A DNA stretch of 64,000 nucleotides from Agrobacterium rosae (GCF_002915175.1 NZ_NXEJ01000004.1:372001-436000), one strand, 5' to 3'; shown: positions 33,666-44,149, numbered from the stretch's first letter. A program made the numbers and translations. Notes: generated by a model not told the origin, from the letters alone.

Positions 33666-34463
33666 TCAAGACGCTTGCTGAAAATCGAAATATCCGCAAA
33701 CCGGAACGTGGTCGGACGGCTTTTCCCAGGCGCGGACGTGCTTTTCGATGGAGACCGATTGCAGCCTGTCTGAGGCTTCTGATGACAGCATCAGGTGATC
33801 GATGCGGATGCCATTGTTTTTCGGCCAGGCACCGGCCTGATAATCCCAGAACGTATACAGTCCTGCCTCATCCGTCGTCGCGCGGCTTGCGTCTGTCAGG
33901 CCGAGGTTTTCCAGCCTGCGGAAGGCTGCGCGTGTCTTAGGCAGGAACAGTGCGTCGCCCTCCCATGCTCTTGGGTCGTAGCAATCGAAGGGTTCGGGAA
34001 TGACGTTGTAATCGCCTGCCAGGATGAGGGGCTCTTCGAGAAGGAGGCGGTCCTGCGCAAAGCGGTGCAGGCGCTCCATCCATGCCAGCTTGTAGGGATA
34101 TTTGACCGGGTCATCCGGCGGGTTGCCATTGGGCAGATAAAGCGAGCAGACGCGGATGACGCCGCCGGCAACGGAGAAAACGCCTTCGATGAAACGCGCC
34201 TGTTCGTCAGCGTCGTCTCCCGGCAAGCCGCGATTGACTTCGTCCGGTCTCATCTTGGACAGAAGTGCGACGCCGTTGAAGCCCTTTTGACCGTGGGTTT
34301 CGACATTGTAGCCGAGCGCCTCGATCTCATGACGGGGAAAGTTTTCATCGACGGATTTGATTTCCTGAAGGCAGGCGATATCAGGGTTCGAATCCTTCAG
34401 CCACTGGCAGAGGTTTTCGATACGCGCCTTGACGCCGTTGATGTTCCAGGTCGCAATCTTCAT
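33666..34463 (-). CDS. xthA: Exodeoxyribonuclease III
   Basis: 265 residues from MKIATWNINGVKARIENLCQ. The conserved metal-site elements of the Exo III/AP endonuclease family are all there: IACLQEIKS with the catalytic Glu, GDYNVIP, and IRIDHLMLS plus the final SDHVPVCGYF with the catalytic His. The enzyme cuts abasic sites and removes 3' blocks in base-excision repair. The ATG at 34463 is the family start; the frame to 34475 adds four residues. It lies 95 bases downstream of erpA on the same strand. Confidence 0.94.
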   Translation of the reverse strand: MKIATWNINGVKARIENLCQWLKDSNPDIACLQEIKSVDENFPRHEIEALGYNVETHGQKGFNGVALLSKMRPDEVNRGLPGDDADEQARFIEGVFSVAGGVIRVCSLYLPNGNPPDDPVKYPYKLAWMERLHRFAQDRLLLEEPLILAGDYNVIPEPFDCYDPRAWEGDALFLPKTRAAFRRLENLGLTDASRATTDEAGLYTFWDYQAGAWPKNNGIRIDHLMLSSEASDRLQSVSIEKHVRAWEKPSDHVPVCGYFDFQQAS

Positions 34464-34558
34464 CGGACATTCCATTGTTTGATGGAGTCCGTTTTAAACC
34501 AAGTGCTGGCGAATGCCACCCGTTTTCATTGTTTCAACAGGCGTAATAAGGGCCGGGA

Positions 34559-34888
34559 TCAGATCGAGAAGCTGGTGCCGCAGCCACAGCTTGCGACCGC
34601 GTTGGGGTTCTTGATCTGGAACGACTGGCCGAGCAGGTTATCGACGAAGTCGATTTCCGAACCTTCCATATAGACGACGGACATGCTGTCGATCAGCACT
34701 TTGGCGTTGTCGCGGGAAATAACGATGTCGTCAGCGGTCGCGTCGCTGTCGAGATCGAACTTGTAGGAAAAGCCGGAGCAGCCGCCGCCCTCTACGGACA
34801 CGCGCAGTGCCTGTTTGCCATCTTCGGCGGCGACGATCTGGGCGATTCGTTTTGCGGCGGATTCGGAAAGCGTGATGTCGGTGGTCAT
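34559..34888 (-). CDS. erpA: A-type iron-sulfur cluster insertion protein
   Basis: 109 residues. The three cluster cysteines are at Cys37 (GGCSGF) and Cys101/Cys103 (SCGCG), the HesB/IscA/ErpA signature. The protein passes Fe-S clusters to target enzymes; among the A-type carriers I favour ErpA because of its stand-alone place beside dgt and xthA, common in alphaproteobacteria, rather than in an isc or suf operon. Overlapping functions with IscA/SufA are known. It is divergent from dgt with a 177-base gap. Confidence 0.88.
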   Translation of the reverse strand: MTTDITLSESAAKRIAQIVAAEDGKQALRVSVEGGGCSGFSYKFDLDSDATADDIVISRDNAKVLIDSMSVVYMEGSEIDFVDNLLGQSFQIKNPNAVASCGCGTSFSI

Positions 34889-35065
34889 TTGTTTTCTCCT
34901 GCCGGGTTCAAGAACCGGAGAGCAAAGTTTTGTGTGAAGTCCATTATAAACCAGTCAAATTAACGGTCTATAGCGTTGTCGTGTCGCGATGACGCTTTGC
35001 GGCAACCTTCAGGATAGGTATGAAGGGTAGATGAAAAGGTCAATGGCCGCACAGCAGGATAAGTC

Positions 35066-36283
35066 ATGATAATCGATCAACGTGCACTGGGTTTCGGAAG
35101 CGGAGAGAGGGCGATCTATGCCACCGATCCCTGGACGACGCGTGGCCGATTGTTTCCTGAAGCTTCCAGCCTGACCCGTTCCGATTTTCAACGTGACCGT
35201 GACCGCATCGTCCACACCACCGCATTTCGCCGCCTGAAGCACAAGACGCAGGTGTTCATCAGCCCTGACGGCGACCATTATCGCACCCGGCTGACACACA
35301 CGGTGGAGGTTGCGCAGATCGCCCGGGCCTTGGCGCGCGCGTTGAAGCTGGACGAGGATCTGGCAGAAGGCGTGGCGCTGGTTCACGATTTCGGCCACAC
35401 ACCATTCGGGCATACCGGCGAGGATGCGCTGGACGCGATGCTGAAGCCCTATGGCGGCTTCGACCACAACGCCCAATCCTTGCGGATCGTGACCAAGCTG
35501 GAGCGTCGCTACGCCGAATATGACGGCATTAACCTGACATGGGAAACGCTGGAGGGGTTGGTCAAGCACAATGGCCCGCTGATCGGCGAAAACGCCAAGG
35601 GCGGTCATGGTCCCGTTGCGCTGCCGATTCTCGAATATTGCGAGTTGCAGGACCTGGAAATCGGCACATTTGCCAGCCTCGAAGCGCAGGTGGCGGCTAT
35701 TGCCGATGATATCGCTTACAACACCCACGATATCGATGATGGTCTACGCGCCGGATATCTGACCTTCGACATGCTGGAGGAGGTGCCGTTTCTGAGCAGT
35801 CTGATGGCGGAAGTACGGGCAAAATATCCCAATCTCGAAGACGACCGTTTCGCCCATGAAATCATGCGTCGGCAGATTACCCGCATGGTGGAGGATGTCA
35901 TTGGCGTTGCGCAGCAGAACCTGAGCAAGCTTAAGCCGAAATCTGCGGCGGATATTCGCGGGGCTGATTATACTGTCGCAACGTTCTCGTCCGACATGGC
36001 GGAAACGGACAAGCAGATCAAGAAACTGTTGTTTGCCCACATCTATCGCCACGCCGATATCATGCGCATCAGGGCAGGGGCGACGCAGATCGTCACGGAT
36101 CTTTTCCACCGCTACATGGAAACGCCCGCCGAAATGCAAAGTCACTACTGGGTGGACAGCATTCCGGGCATGAGCGTGGCGGCAAAAGCCCGGCATGTCG
36201 GGGATTATCTGGCCGGTATGACGGACAGTTATGCACTGAAAGCCCACCAGCGGCTGTTTGACCAGACACCCGATTTACGGTAG
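35066..36283 (+). CDS. dgt: Deoxyguanosinetriphosphate triphosphohydrolase-like protein
   Basis: 405 residues. The HD-domain metal ligands are His78 (RLTHTVEV), His107-Asp108 ([12 protein letters not shown]) and the later Asp in [16 protein letters not shown]. The family removes triphosphate from dNTPs; in many bacteria the exact nucleotide choice is not the dGTP one known from E. coli, so the -like label is apt. It is the first gene of the conserved dgt-argS-SPOR block; argS starts 75 bases after the stop. Confidence 0.93.
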   Translation: MIIDQRALGFGSGERAIYATDPWTTRGRLFPEASSLTRSDFQRDRDRIVHTTAFRRLKHKTQVFISPDGDHYRTRLTHTVEVAQIARALARALKLDEDLAEGVALVHDFGHTPFGHTGEDALDAMLKPYGGFDHNAQSLRIVTKLERRYAEYDGINLTWETLEGLVKHNGPLIGENAKGGHGPVALPILEYCELQDLEIGTFASLEAQVAAIADDIAYNTHDIDDGLRAGYLTFDMLEEVPFLSSLMAEVRAKYPNLEDDRFAHEIMRRQITRMVEDVIGVAQQNLSKLKPKSAADIRGADYTVATFSSDMAETDKQIKKLLFAHIYRHADIMRIRAGATQIVTDLFHRYMETPAEMQSHYWVDSIPGMSVAAKARHVGDYLAGMTDSYALKAHQRLFDQTPDLR

Positions 36284-36357
36284 GCAGCGGCAACCGCGAA
36301 CCCGATTTCCGGATTGCCGGGACCAAAATGACAGCCTTTCGCGCAGGTATATTGATG

Positions 36358-38115
36358 ATGAACCTTTTTGCCGATTTCGATACCAGAATCAAAAACGCGC
36401 TTGAGACGATCGATCTCGTCAAAGCCCATCGCGATACTGTCGATTTCGGCCGCATCACTGTGGAATCGCCGCGCGATCCAAGCCACGGAGATGTCGCGAC
36501 CAATGCGGCCATGGTGCTGGCAAAGCCGCTGGGCACCAATCCGCGTGCGTTGGCCGAACTCATCGTTCCGGCGCTGGAGCAGGACGAGGACGTGGACAGC
36601 GTCAACGTCGCTGGCCCTGGCTTCATCAACATCCGTGTTTCCGTCGCTTACTGGCAGCGCCTGCTGGCCAACATGATCGCCCAAGGGGCGGATTATGGCC
36701 GCTCGACCGTGGGCACGGGCAAGAAGATCAACGTCGAATATGTCTCCGCAAACCCGACCGGACCGATGCATGTCGGCCATTGCCGGGGTGCTGTGGTGGG
36801 CGATACGCTGGCCAACGTGCTGGCCTTTGCCGGCTACGGCGTGACCAAGGAATATTACATCAACGATGCGGGTTCGCAGATCGATGTCCTGGCGCGGTCC
36901 GTGTTCCTGCGTTACCGCGAAGCGCTGGGCGAAGATGTCGGTGCCATTCCGCCGGGTCTGTACCCGGGTGACTATCTGGTGCCGCTTGGCCAGACGCTGG
37001 CCGATGAATTCGGTGAAAAGCTGCGGGCGATGCCGGAAGAGCAGTGGCTGCCTATTGTCAAGGACAAGGCCATCGACGCGATGATGGTGATGATCCGCGA
37101 AGATCTGGCGGCGCTGAACGTCAAGCATGACGTGTTCTATTCGGAACGCACCCTGCATGCCGGTAATGGTGGTCCGATCCAGTCTGCCATCAACGACCTG
37201 ACCTTCAAGGGCCACGTCTACAAGGGTACCCTGCCGCCGCCGAAGGGCGAGTTGCCTGACGATTGGGAAGATCGCGAACAGACGCTGTTCCGCTCCACCG
37301 AAGTCGGTGACGACATGGACCGGGCGCTGATCAAGTCCGACGGCTCCTACACTTACTTCGCTGCCGATGTTGCCTACTTCAAGGACAAGTATGATCGCGG
37401 CTTCGGCGAGATGATCTACGTGCTGGGTGCTGACCACGGCGGTTACGTCAAACGTCTCGAGGCGGTTGCGCGGGCTGTGTCCGAAGGAAAGTCCAAACTG
37501 ACGGTTCTCTTGTGCCAGCTCGTCAAACTTTTCCGTGATGGCGAGCCGGTCAAAATGTCGAAACGCTCCGGCGATTTCGTCACATTGCGGGACGTTGTGG
37601 ATGAAGTCGGGCGCGACCCGGTGCGATTCATGATGCTCTATCGGAAGAATTCCGAGCCTCTGGACTTCGATTTTGCCAAAGTAACGGAGCAATCGAAAGA
37701 CAATCCGGTATTTTATGTGCAATATGCGCATGCTCGTTGCAAATCGGTTTTCCGGCAGGCAAACGAGGCATTTTCTGACCTGAATGTGTCAAAGGAAGAG
37801 CTGGTATCCGGCGCGTCTTTGATAAATGATGTCAATGAGTTGCAGCTGATTGCTAAACTGGCTGAGTACCCGCGTCTGATCGAATCAACCGCGCTCAATC
37901 ATGAGCCTCATCGCCTTGCATTTTACCTGTATGATCTGGCCAGTTCCTTCCATGGACATTGGAATAAAGGTAAAGATCAGCCAGAATTACGTTTTGTTAA
38001 CGATAAAAACCGAGAATTAAGCGTTGCCAGGTTAGGGCTGGTGAATGCTGTCGCAAACGTACTCAAGTCTGGATTGACGCTTTTAGGAGCGGACGCACCT
38101 GACGAAATGCGATAA
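36358..38115 (+). CDS. argS: Arginyl-tRNA synthetase
   Basis: 585 residues. HVGH at 138-141 in [14 protein letters not shown] and KMSKRSG in the catalytic core mark the class I enzyme; the N-terminal Add-1 domain and the C-terminal anticodon-binding helical domain (ending [13 protein letters not shown]) are present. Start codons ATG 36355 and 36358 are adjacent; the latter gives the family start [10 protein letters not shown]. The last 430 bases are clearly poorer in GC (about 40-47% per 60-base line) than the rest, a feature treated in the findings. It charges tRNA-Arg. Confidence 0.97.
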   Translation: MNLFADFDTRIKNALETIDLVKAHRDTVDFGRITVESPRDPSHGDVATNAAMVLAKPLGTNPRALAELIVPALEQDEDVDSVNVAGPGFINIRVSVAYWQRLLANMIAQGADYGRSTVGTGKKINVEYVSANPTGPMHVGHCRGAVVGDTLANVLAFAGYGVTKEYYINDAGSQIDVLARSVFLRYREALGEDVGAIPPGLYPGDYLVPLGQTLADEFGEKLRAMPEEQWLPIVKDKAIDAMMVMIREDLAALNVKHDVFYSERTLHAGNGGPIQSAINDLTFKGHVYKGTLPPPKGELPDDWEDREQTLFRSTEVGDDMDRALIKSDGSYTYFAADVAYFKDKYDRGFGEMIYVLGADHGGYVKRLEAVARAVSEGKSKLTVLLCQLVKLFRDGEPVKMSKRSGDFVTLRDVVDEVGRDPVRFMMLYRKNSEPLDFDFAKVTEQSKDNPVFYVQYAHARCKSVFRQANEAFSDLNVSKEELVSGASLINDVNELQLIAKLAEYPRLIESTALNHEPHRLAFYLYDLASSFHGHWNKGKDQPELRFVNDKNRELSVARLGLVNAVANVLKSGLTLLGADAPDEMR

Positions 38116-38181
38116 CATCTCACCATTATTTGCTCACAATACGCTGGCAAGTGCTGTGATGCGTAGATGGTGGAACACGTA

Positions 38182-41100
38182 ATGGTCGAAAAAAATGTCG
38201 CGTATAACCGGGACGACCGGACAGAAGAATTCGCTGACAACGATCCTTTGGCACAATTGGCACGGCTGGTTGGCCAAGAGGATCGTCCTTCCCATGTCGC
38301 TTCCCCGGCTGCGCAGCACCCGGCGGAGCGCAGGGAACCCGAATTCAACCTCGAAGATGAATTGCTTCGCGAGTTCGCGATCTACGACGCCCCCCGCTAT
38401 GAGCCGGTAGCGCTGGATGCGGCGAACGATGTTCGCTCTCCCGTTCCGGCTAACGAATTCATGCAGCGTGTCGAATCGGTTTTTGCCCGCAAGGAGCCGG
38501 AACTTGCTCCAGTGGAGCAATATGCCCCTGCTGAGACGGAAGAGTATCTGGTTGCCGAACACGCGTCGGATGCCGCCGCAATGTCGAACTTGCGCGATGA
38601 TTTCAGGGATGACCCGGATTCGGTTGCCGCTCTTTTCGACGTCGCACATCGTCAGTCGCATCAGGGGCCAGTTGTCGATCAGGCTCCGGCCTATGTCGAG
38701 CCCATCAGCCACGCTGTGGTTGAACAGTATGTCGAGCAATACGAAGAGCCCGCGTCCGAGCCGGTTGCATACCAGCCTGTGAGCGGAGAGCCTGTGCAGC
38801 ACCATCCTGCGCCACAGGCGGCCCAGGAGCCGAATTGGGAGCTTATGGCAGAGACATCCGGCGAGGTGGCGATCGATCTTGCCAGCGAGCTGGAAATGTC
38901 TGTGGCTGAAGAGGTGGCCCCGCCGGTACCGTCGCCGCCGCCCATCGCGCGCCGCTCTTCTCTGGATTACTCCAGTTTGCGTCTCCCGCTCGCCAATTTC
39001 GGTGCGCCTCGCGCCACCCCGGTTGTGCCGCAGCCGGTGGAGCCCGTTATCGCGCAGGCACCTGTCGCAGAGCTGTTCACGCAGCCATTGGTGGCACCTG
39101 CCAACCATGTCGAGCCAGCGCTTCCAGTCGGACAGAAGATGTCTGCGATGGATGAGTTGATCTACGACGTTGCGAAATATGAAATCAGCAACAGGGACGT
39201 CAGCGCTGCCACACCGGTGGCGCGGATGGAGCCCGTTGTTTCCGCTGCACCCGCCGTTACGGTTGCGGCAATTGTGCCGCCTGTTGCGGCCCGCGTAGAA
39301 CCAGCGTTTCAACAGCCCGTTGCCAAGGCCGAACCGGATTTTGGCGACTTCGATACGTTCAAGGACGACGACTTCGAACTTGCTCTCGATGATATCGATT
39401 TCGATCTCGATTTGTCGGAAATCGCCAATATCGATGTGCCGGTCGCTCCCGTTGCAGTGGCACCAGCCGCTCCGGCACCCGTGCAGCCAAAGCCTGTCGT
39501 CACACCGACGCTCGCTCCCGTAGCCGCTGTCGTTCCGCGCCCTCAGCCAGTCGTTGCGCCTCCAGTTGTTCGTCAGGAAGCGCCGCGCCCTGTGGCACCG
39601 GTGGTTGTTGCGCCGCCAGCCACGCTGGAGAGCCTGCCATTCGATCCATCGCAGATTGGTGAGACGGAAGATCAGCCGGAAACCATTACCGAGATGGAAG
39701 TGCCGGAACTGCCCGTTGGCGTGTTCGAGCCGAAACCAGCGCCGCGCCGTCAGGAAGAAGATCTCGATCTCGATACCGAACTGGCATCGCTGTTTACGCC
39801 TGCCATGACGGGTGGACTTGATCGCAACAAAAATGCTGCCGCCGCACGTCAGCCTCAGCCTTCGCAGGAAGAGGTCGATGAGTTCGAGCGTGCGCTCGAG
39901 CAGGATTTCCGCCGCAGCATGCAGGAAGCTGCCGAGACACGGCCATCGGGCGACAGAGCTGCGACGACAGATATCTCGCAAGCTGTGCGTTACAGCGACG
40001 AAGAACGGGGTGGCGCGCGTCGCTGGCTTGTTCCCATGGCTGCCGTTCTCGGCGTCGTGCTTGTGGGTGGTGGCACCTACGCGCTGATGTTCGGAGGCTC
40101 TTCCAGCCAGGGCTCGAACGGCGCACCAGTTATCATTGCCGCAGATAGCGAACCGACGAAGGTCGTGCCGGACAATCCGGGTGGTCGCGTTGTGCCCAAC
40201 CAGGACAAGGCCGTCTATGACCGCGTTGCCGGTGGCGCACCTGCCGATCCGAAGCAGCCTTCGCTGATTTCCAGCAGCGAGCAGCCTGTCGATGTCGTTC
40301 AGCGCACATTGATCCCTGAGCAGTTGCCGCTGGAAGGCGAAAACGACGAGATGGACGCGACGTCTTCGACGCCGGTTGGTGAAACGGAAGACCCACGTCT
40401 GTTGTCGGCGCAAGAGAAAGCGCAGTCTGCGGAAAATCAGGCTGGATCGCCGGTCAATGTGTCGCCACGCAAGGTGCGCACCATGATCGTCAAGCCTGAT
40501 GGCACGCTGGTGGCGCAGGAGGTTCCTGCCCCTGCCGCATCTGCACCGCAGGCTGACAAGGTCGATGAGCTTGCCGCCCCACAGGCCGCTGGCCGCACGG
40601 AAGGTGCGCCTGCCGTCATCGCTGCTTCGCGTGTGCCTGTTGCTCCTGAGCAGCCTGCCCAGACGCCAGCACCTGCCGCGGCAGCAGCAAGACCTGCCCA
40701 GACGGCGGCACCGCTGCCTGCATCTCGCCCGGCCGCACAGCCAGCGAATGTCGTTGCGACTGTCACCAACCAGGGCAATGTTCGCCCGGCACCGGCTTCG
40801 CAGCCTGCACAGGAAACCGCTGCTGCTCCGACTGCCGCGACAAACGCCTCTTCCACGGGCGGCTATTACGTGCAGGTTGCTTCGCTCCCAAGCCAGGCCG
40901 AAGCGCAGAAGTCTTACCAGAACCTGTCGGCCAAGTTCGGCTCCGTCATCGGTGGTCGTGGCGTGGACATCAAGGCCGCTGAAATCGCAGGCAAGGGTAC
41001 GTTCTACCGCGTTCGCATTCCAGCAGGCGACAAGAACGAAGCCGCAGCACTTTGCGAGCGCTTCCGCTCTGCCGGTGGTAGCTGCCTGGTTGCGCGTTGA
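38182..41100 (+). CDS. Large SPOR-domain membrane protein
   Basis: 972 residues from MVEKNVAYNRDDRTEEFADN. A very long acidic, Pro/Ala/Val-rich cytoplasmic region (1-610) precedes one membrane span (about 615-637, WLVPMAAVLGVVLVGGGTYA). The periplasmic part is again Pro/Ala-rich and ends in a SPOR domain (about 893-972, GGYYVQVASLPSQAEAQKSY onward), which binds denuded peptidoglycan at division sites. The place between argS and nagZ is conserved in Rhizobiales. ATG 38167 is an alternative start. The type II topology resembles FtsN, but I see no proof that it does that job. Confidence 0.88.
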   Translation: MVEKNVAYNRDDRTEEFADNDPLAQLARLVGQEDRPSHVASPAAQHPAERREPEFNLEDELLREFAIYDAPRYEPVALDAANDVRSPVPANEFMQRVESVFARKEPELAPVEQYAPAETEEYLVAEHASDAAAMSNLRDDFRDDPDSVAALFDVAHRQSHQGPVVDQAPAYVEPISHAVVEQYVEQYEEPASEPVAYQPVSGEPVQHHPAPQAAQEPNWELMAETSGEVAIDLASELEMSVAEEVAPPVPSPPPIARRSSLDYSSLRLPLANFGAPRATPVVPQPVEPVIAQAPVAELFTQPLVAPANHVEPALPVGQKMSAMDELIYDVAKYEISNRDVSAATPVARMEPVVSAAPAVTVAAIVPPVAARVEPAFQQPVAKAEPDFGDFDTFKDDDFELALDDIDFDLDLSEIANIDVPVAPVAVAPAAPAPVQPKPVVTPTLAPVAAVVPRPQPVVAPPVVRQEAPRPVAPVVVAPPATLESLPFDPSQIGETEDQPETITEMEVPELPVGVFEPKPAPRRQEEDLDLDTELASLFTPAMTGGLDRNKNAAAARQPQPSQEEVDEFERALEQDFRRSMQEAAETRPSGDRAATTDISQAVRYSDEERGGARRWLVPMAAVLGVVLVGGGTYALMFGGSSSQGSNGAPVIIAADSEPTKVVPDNPGGRVVPNQDKAVYDRVAGGAPADPKQPSLISSSEQPVDVVQRTLIPEQLPLEGENDEMDATSSTPVGETEDPRLLSAQEKAQSAENQAGSPVNVSPRKVRTMIVKPDGTLVAQEVPAPAASAPQADKVDELAAPQAAGRTEGAPAVIAASRVPVAPEQPAQTPAPAAAAARPAQTAAPLPASRPAAQPANVVATVTNQGNVRPAPASQPAQETAAAPTAATNASSTGGYYVQVASLPSQAEAQKSYQNLSAKFGSVIGGRGVDIKAAEIAGKGTFYRVRIPAGDKNEAAALCERFRSAGGSCLVAR

Positions 41101-41120
41101 TTAAGACTTAAAAAAATAAG

Positions 41121-41153
41121 AAGCCGGGATGGTATCGCTGTCCCGGCTTTATT
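41121..41153 (+). terminator. Intrinsic terminator after the SPOR gene
   Basis: AAGCCGGGA and TCCCGGCTT arms with an 11-base loop, ending TTTATT, 20 bases past the stop. Confidence 0.8.
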
Positions 41154-41197
41154 GATGGCAGGTCTCAAGTCATCCGCTTCTTTCCCCCAACCCGCGA

Positions 41198-41281
41198 CGT
41201 CATCCTCGGGCTTGACCCGAGGATCTGCCCACATTGGACGTCGTGGTTCGTTGGATCCTCGGGTCAAGCCCGAGGATGACG
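41198..41281. repeat. Intergenic palindromic repeat, copy 3
   Basis: Nearly perfect arms (CATCCTCGGGCTTGACCCGA then GGATC on the left, the inverse on the right). It shares the loop words CCCACATT and TTCGTT with the copy at 15837. It lies between co-oriented genes. Confidence 0.88.
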
Positions 41282-41357
41282 GTGGAGAGGTCCTAGTTCG
41301 GGACAACGAGCTCCCCGTTTTTTCTTTGCCCAATCGCGTTTCATGCAGGACAAATCC

Positions 41358-42374
41358 ATGACTGAATCCAAAGCTATGATCCTTGGCTGCAGCGGCCTTA
41401 CCCTGACGGAAGATGAAATCGCTCTGTACAAGGCAGAGCGTCCCTGGGGGTTCATTCTGTTCGGACGCAACATCGGTGACATCAAACAAATCACGGACCT
41501 CGTCGCTTCGATGCGTGATTCCGTCGGAAGGCCGGATGCGCCGGTGCTGATCGATCAGGAGGGTGGGCGTGTTCAGCGCATTCGTCCGCCTTTGCTGCAA
41601 TCCTACCCCAATGCGCAGGCGCTGGGTGAAATCTACCTGCGTGACAAGGCACAAGGCCTGCGTGCCGCGTGGCTGATGTCGCGTCTGCATGCGTTCGACC
41701 TGATGAAGCTGGGCATCAATGTCGACTGCCTACCGGTGCTGGATGTGCCGGTGGAAGGTGCCAGCAACGTCATTGGCAACCGGGCATACGGTTTTGATCC
41801 GGCGCTTGTCTCTGCGATGGGGCAGGCGGCGGCGGACGGGTTGAAGGTGGGCGGCATGTTGCCTGTGATGAAGCACATTCCCGGCCACGGGCGCGGCCTT
41901 GTCGATTCGCACCATGAGTTGCCCGTCGTGGACGTGCCGCTGGCTGAGCTGGAGGCTCATGACTTCGTGCCATTCCGCGCACTCAACAAAGAACTGATGG
42001 CGATGAGCGCGCATCTGGTGTTTACCGCCATCGATGCCGAACGCCCGGCCACGACGTCTCCCAAGGTCATCGATGAAATCATCCGTGGCGTGATCGGGTT
42101 CGACGGTCTGTTGATCTCCGATGATAGCTCCATGAATGCCCTGAAGGGAACGCTTGGGGAGCGAGCTGCCAATATTGTTGCGGGTGGCTGCGATATAGTC
42201 TTGCATTGCAATGGTGTGATGAGTGAAATGCTACAGGTCGTGAAAGAGGTTCCCGTTCTTTCCGGTCGGGCTCTTGAACGTGCTGCTGCTGTCGAAGCCG
42301 GTTTTCCGGTGGTTGATGATGGTGATGAAACAGCGCTGAGAGACGAGTTCAACGCCATGCTGACGGTTGCCTGA
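41358..42374 (+). CDS. nagZ: Beta-N-acetylhexosaminidase, peptidoglycan recycling
   Basis: 338 residues from MTESKAMILGCSGLTLTEDE. The GH3 pattern is clear: VLIDQEGGRVQRIRPP near the active site, KHIPGHGRGLVDSHHELP with the catalytic loop histidine, and LLISDDSSMNALKG with the nucleophile Asp. NagZ frees GlcNAc from muropeptides in the cytoplasm, and its products signal to beta-lactamase regulation in some bacteria. AGGA lies seven bases ahead of the ATG at 41358; ATG 41343 is less well placed. The next gene, scpA, starts 50 bases on. Confidence 0.93.
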   Translation: MTESKAMILGCSGLTLTEDEIALYKAERPWGFILFGRNIGDIKQITDLVASMRDSVGRPDAPVLIDQEGGRVQRIRPPLLQSYPNAQALGEIYLRDKAQGLRAAWLMSRLHAFDLMKLGINVDCLPVLDVPVEGASNVIGNRAYGFDPALVSAMGQAAADGLKVGGMLPVMKHIPGHGRGLVDSHHELPVVDVPLAELEAHDFVPFRALNKELMAMSAHLVFTAIDAERPATTSPKVIDEIIRGVIGFDGLLISDDSSMNALKGTLGERAANIVAGGCDIVLHCNGVMSEMLQVVKEVPVLSGRALERAAAVEAGFPVVDDGDETALRDEFNAMLTVA

Positions 42375-42424
42375 TAGGCGTCCGGGCCGGGCGTCCTGAT
42401 GATGGGTTGCCCGGTGGACGAATA

Positions 42425-43270
42425 ATGGCGGCAGACAAATCGCGCGGCAGCGCGCCGATGGAAAAGCTCTGGGAAGACATCAAACCAGAACGCGCCACTG
42501 GCGAAGCGGCATTGATGATCGACGTGGCGGGCTTTGAAGGCCCGCTCGATCTGCTGCTGCATCTTGCCCGCACCCAAAAAGTCGATCTGTCACGCATTTC
42601 CGTGCTGGCCTTGGCCGAGCAATATCTTGTTTTCGTGGATCAGGCGCGGCGGGTGCGCATCGAGCTGGCTGCCGATTACCTCGTCATGGCGGCATGGCTG
42701 GCGTTTTTGAAATCCAAGCTGCTCATTCCGCAGCAGAGCAAGGATGACGGCCCAAGCGGCGAAGAAATGGCGGCGACGCTGGCCTTCCGGCTGAAGCGGC
42801 TTGAGGCCATGCGCGATGCCGCCGAACGGCTGGTGAACCGCCACCATCTGGGCCGCGATATCTTCGCACGTGGTGCGCCCGAACACATTCCGCACAAAAG
42901 CCGCTCGTCGTTCGAGGCAAGCCTTTACGATCTGCTCAGCGCCTATGCCTCTCTTCGCCAAAGGCAGGCGATTACGCAGGTGACCATCGAGAAGCGTCAG
43001 GTCTGGTCGCTCGTGGATGCACGTGAGTTGCTGACGTCGATGCTGGGCGAGATCGGCGAGTGGACGGCGCTGGATCGCTATCTGTTGCAATATGTGGCAG
43101 ACCCCGCGATGCGGGCGACCGCTATGGCCAGCGCCTTTGCCGCCTCGCTGGAGCTGGTGCGTGAGGGATCGCTGGAAATCCGTCAGGACGGCGCGTTCCA
43201 GCCGCTTTTCATGCGCAAGGGCTTGGGCAGGGGTTTCCATTCCGCTGAAAGGACTGATGATGTCGAGTGA
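42425..43270 (+). CDS. scpA: Segregation and condensation protein A
   Basis: 281 residues. FEGPLDLLLHLARTQKVDLS is the family's strong N-terminal motif, followed by the YLVMAAWLAFLKSKLLIPQQ helices that bind the SMC neck. The C-terminal winged helix ends the protein. ScpA is the kleisin subunit of the Smc-ScpAB condensin that organises the chromosome after replication. The stop overlaps the start of scpB, so the two are coupled. The ATG at 42425 follows GGACGA. Confidence 0.94.
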   Translation: MAADKSRGSAPMEKLWEDIKPERATGEAALMIDVAGFEGPLDLLLHLARTQKVDLSRISVLALAEQYLVFVDQARRVRIELAADYLVMAAWLAFLKSKLLIPQQSKDDGPSGEEMAATLAFRLKRLEAMRDAAERLVNRHHLGRDIFARGAPEHIPHKSRSSFEASLYDLLSAYASLRQRQAITQVTIEKRQVWSLVDARELLTSMLGEIGEWTALDRYLLQYVADPAMRATAMASAFAASLELVREGSLEIRQDGAFQPLFMRKGLGRGFHSAERTDDVE

Positions 43271-43991
43271 ACCCGAAGCGGATGACGATATTGTTGTGGC
43301 AGATGGGGTGGGATACGAACCCACGGTCACCGAGCGGCAGATGAAAGAGGCGCAGAGGATTGCCGAGGCACTCGTCTTTGCGTCCGCGCAGCCAGTCTCC
43401 GAATCCTTTTTGGCCGAGCGTCTGCCCAAGGGCATCGACGTGCCAGCGCTGATGGCAAACCTTAAAACCTCCTACGATGATCGCGGCGTCAATCTGATAC
43501 AGGTTGGCGGAAACTGGGCGTTCAGAACCGCAGGCGATCTTTCTTTCGTTATTCGCACCGACGAGAAGGAGCCCAAGAAGCTGTCGCGTGCGGCGCTGGA
43601 GGTTCTAGCGATCATCGCTTATCACCAGCCGGTGACCCGGGCGGAAATCGAGGAAATCCGCGGCGTTCAGACATCGCGCGGCACGCTGGATGTGCTGATG
43701 GAGGCCGGTTGGGTGCGGTTTCGTGGGCGCCGCCGCACACCGGGCCGACCGGTTACGATGGGAACGACCATCGATTTTCTCGATCATTTCGGGTTGGAGG
43801 AACTGCGCGATCTGCCGGGGCTGGACGAGTTGAAGGGGGCAGGACTGCTGTCCGGCCGCATCCCGTCCAATTTCGGTATTCCCATTCCGTTGATGAGCGA
43901 CGATCTGACCGAAGATGAAGATCCGATCACGCAACTCGATTTGGAAGAACTCGGGCTGTTGGCTCCAAGTGGAGACGAGCCTGAACGGTGA
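43260..43991 (+). CDS. scpB: Segregation and condensation protein B
   Basis: 243 residues from MSSEPEADDDIVVADGVGYE (ATG 43257 is directly adjacent and possible). Two winged-helix domains follow: EAQRIAEALVFASAQPVSES and LSRAALEVLAIIAYHQPVTR with EIEEIRGVQTSRGTLDVLME. ScpB forms a dimer on the ScpA kleisin. AAGGA lies about six bases before 43260. It overlaps the end of scpA by 11 bases. The tatABC unit follows after 158 bases. Confidence 0.94.
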   Translation: MSSEPEADDDIVVADGVGYEPTVTERQMKEAQRIAEALVFASAQPVSESFLAERLPKGIDVPALMANLKTSYDDRGVNLIQVGGNWAFRTAGDLSFVIRTDEKEPKKLSRAALEVLAIIAYHQPVTRAEIEEIRGVQTSRGTLDVLMEAGWVRFRGRRRTPGRPVTMGTTIDFLDHFGLEELRDLPGLDELKGAGLLSGRIPSNFGIPIPLMSDDLTEDEDPITQLDLEELGLLAPSGDEPER

Positions 43992-44149
43992 TTGCACGTC
44001 CTTGCCAAGACGATCACGAAGAGTTGCCAGCATTCTGCACTCTGGTGGATTTATAGTTCTCTTCGTTTGTTGAATAGACATTTTGGTGTTTGAAAAAGCT
44101 GAACAAACGTCTTACATCGGTTCAAAGCAAAATTCAGGGAGTTTGCGTT

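Noticed and set aside
36229..37731. A 500-codon open frame antisense to argS
   Set aside because: A shadow of argS without start signals or domains.
38134..40413. A 759-codon open frame antisense to the SPOR gene
   Set aside because: It mirrors the Pro/Ala-rich codons of the real gene; the translation is an unstructured Arg/His-rich string.
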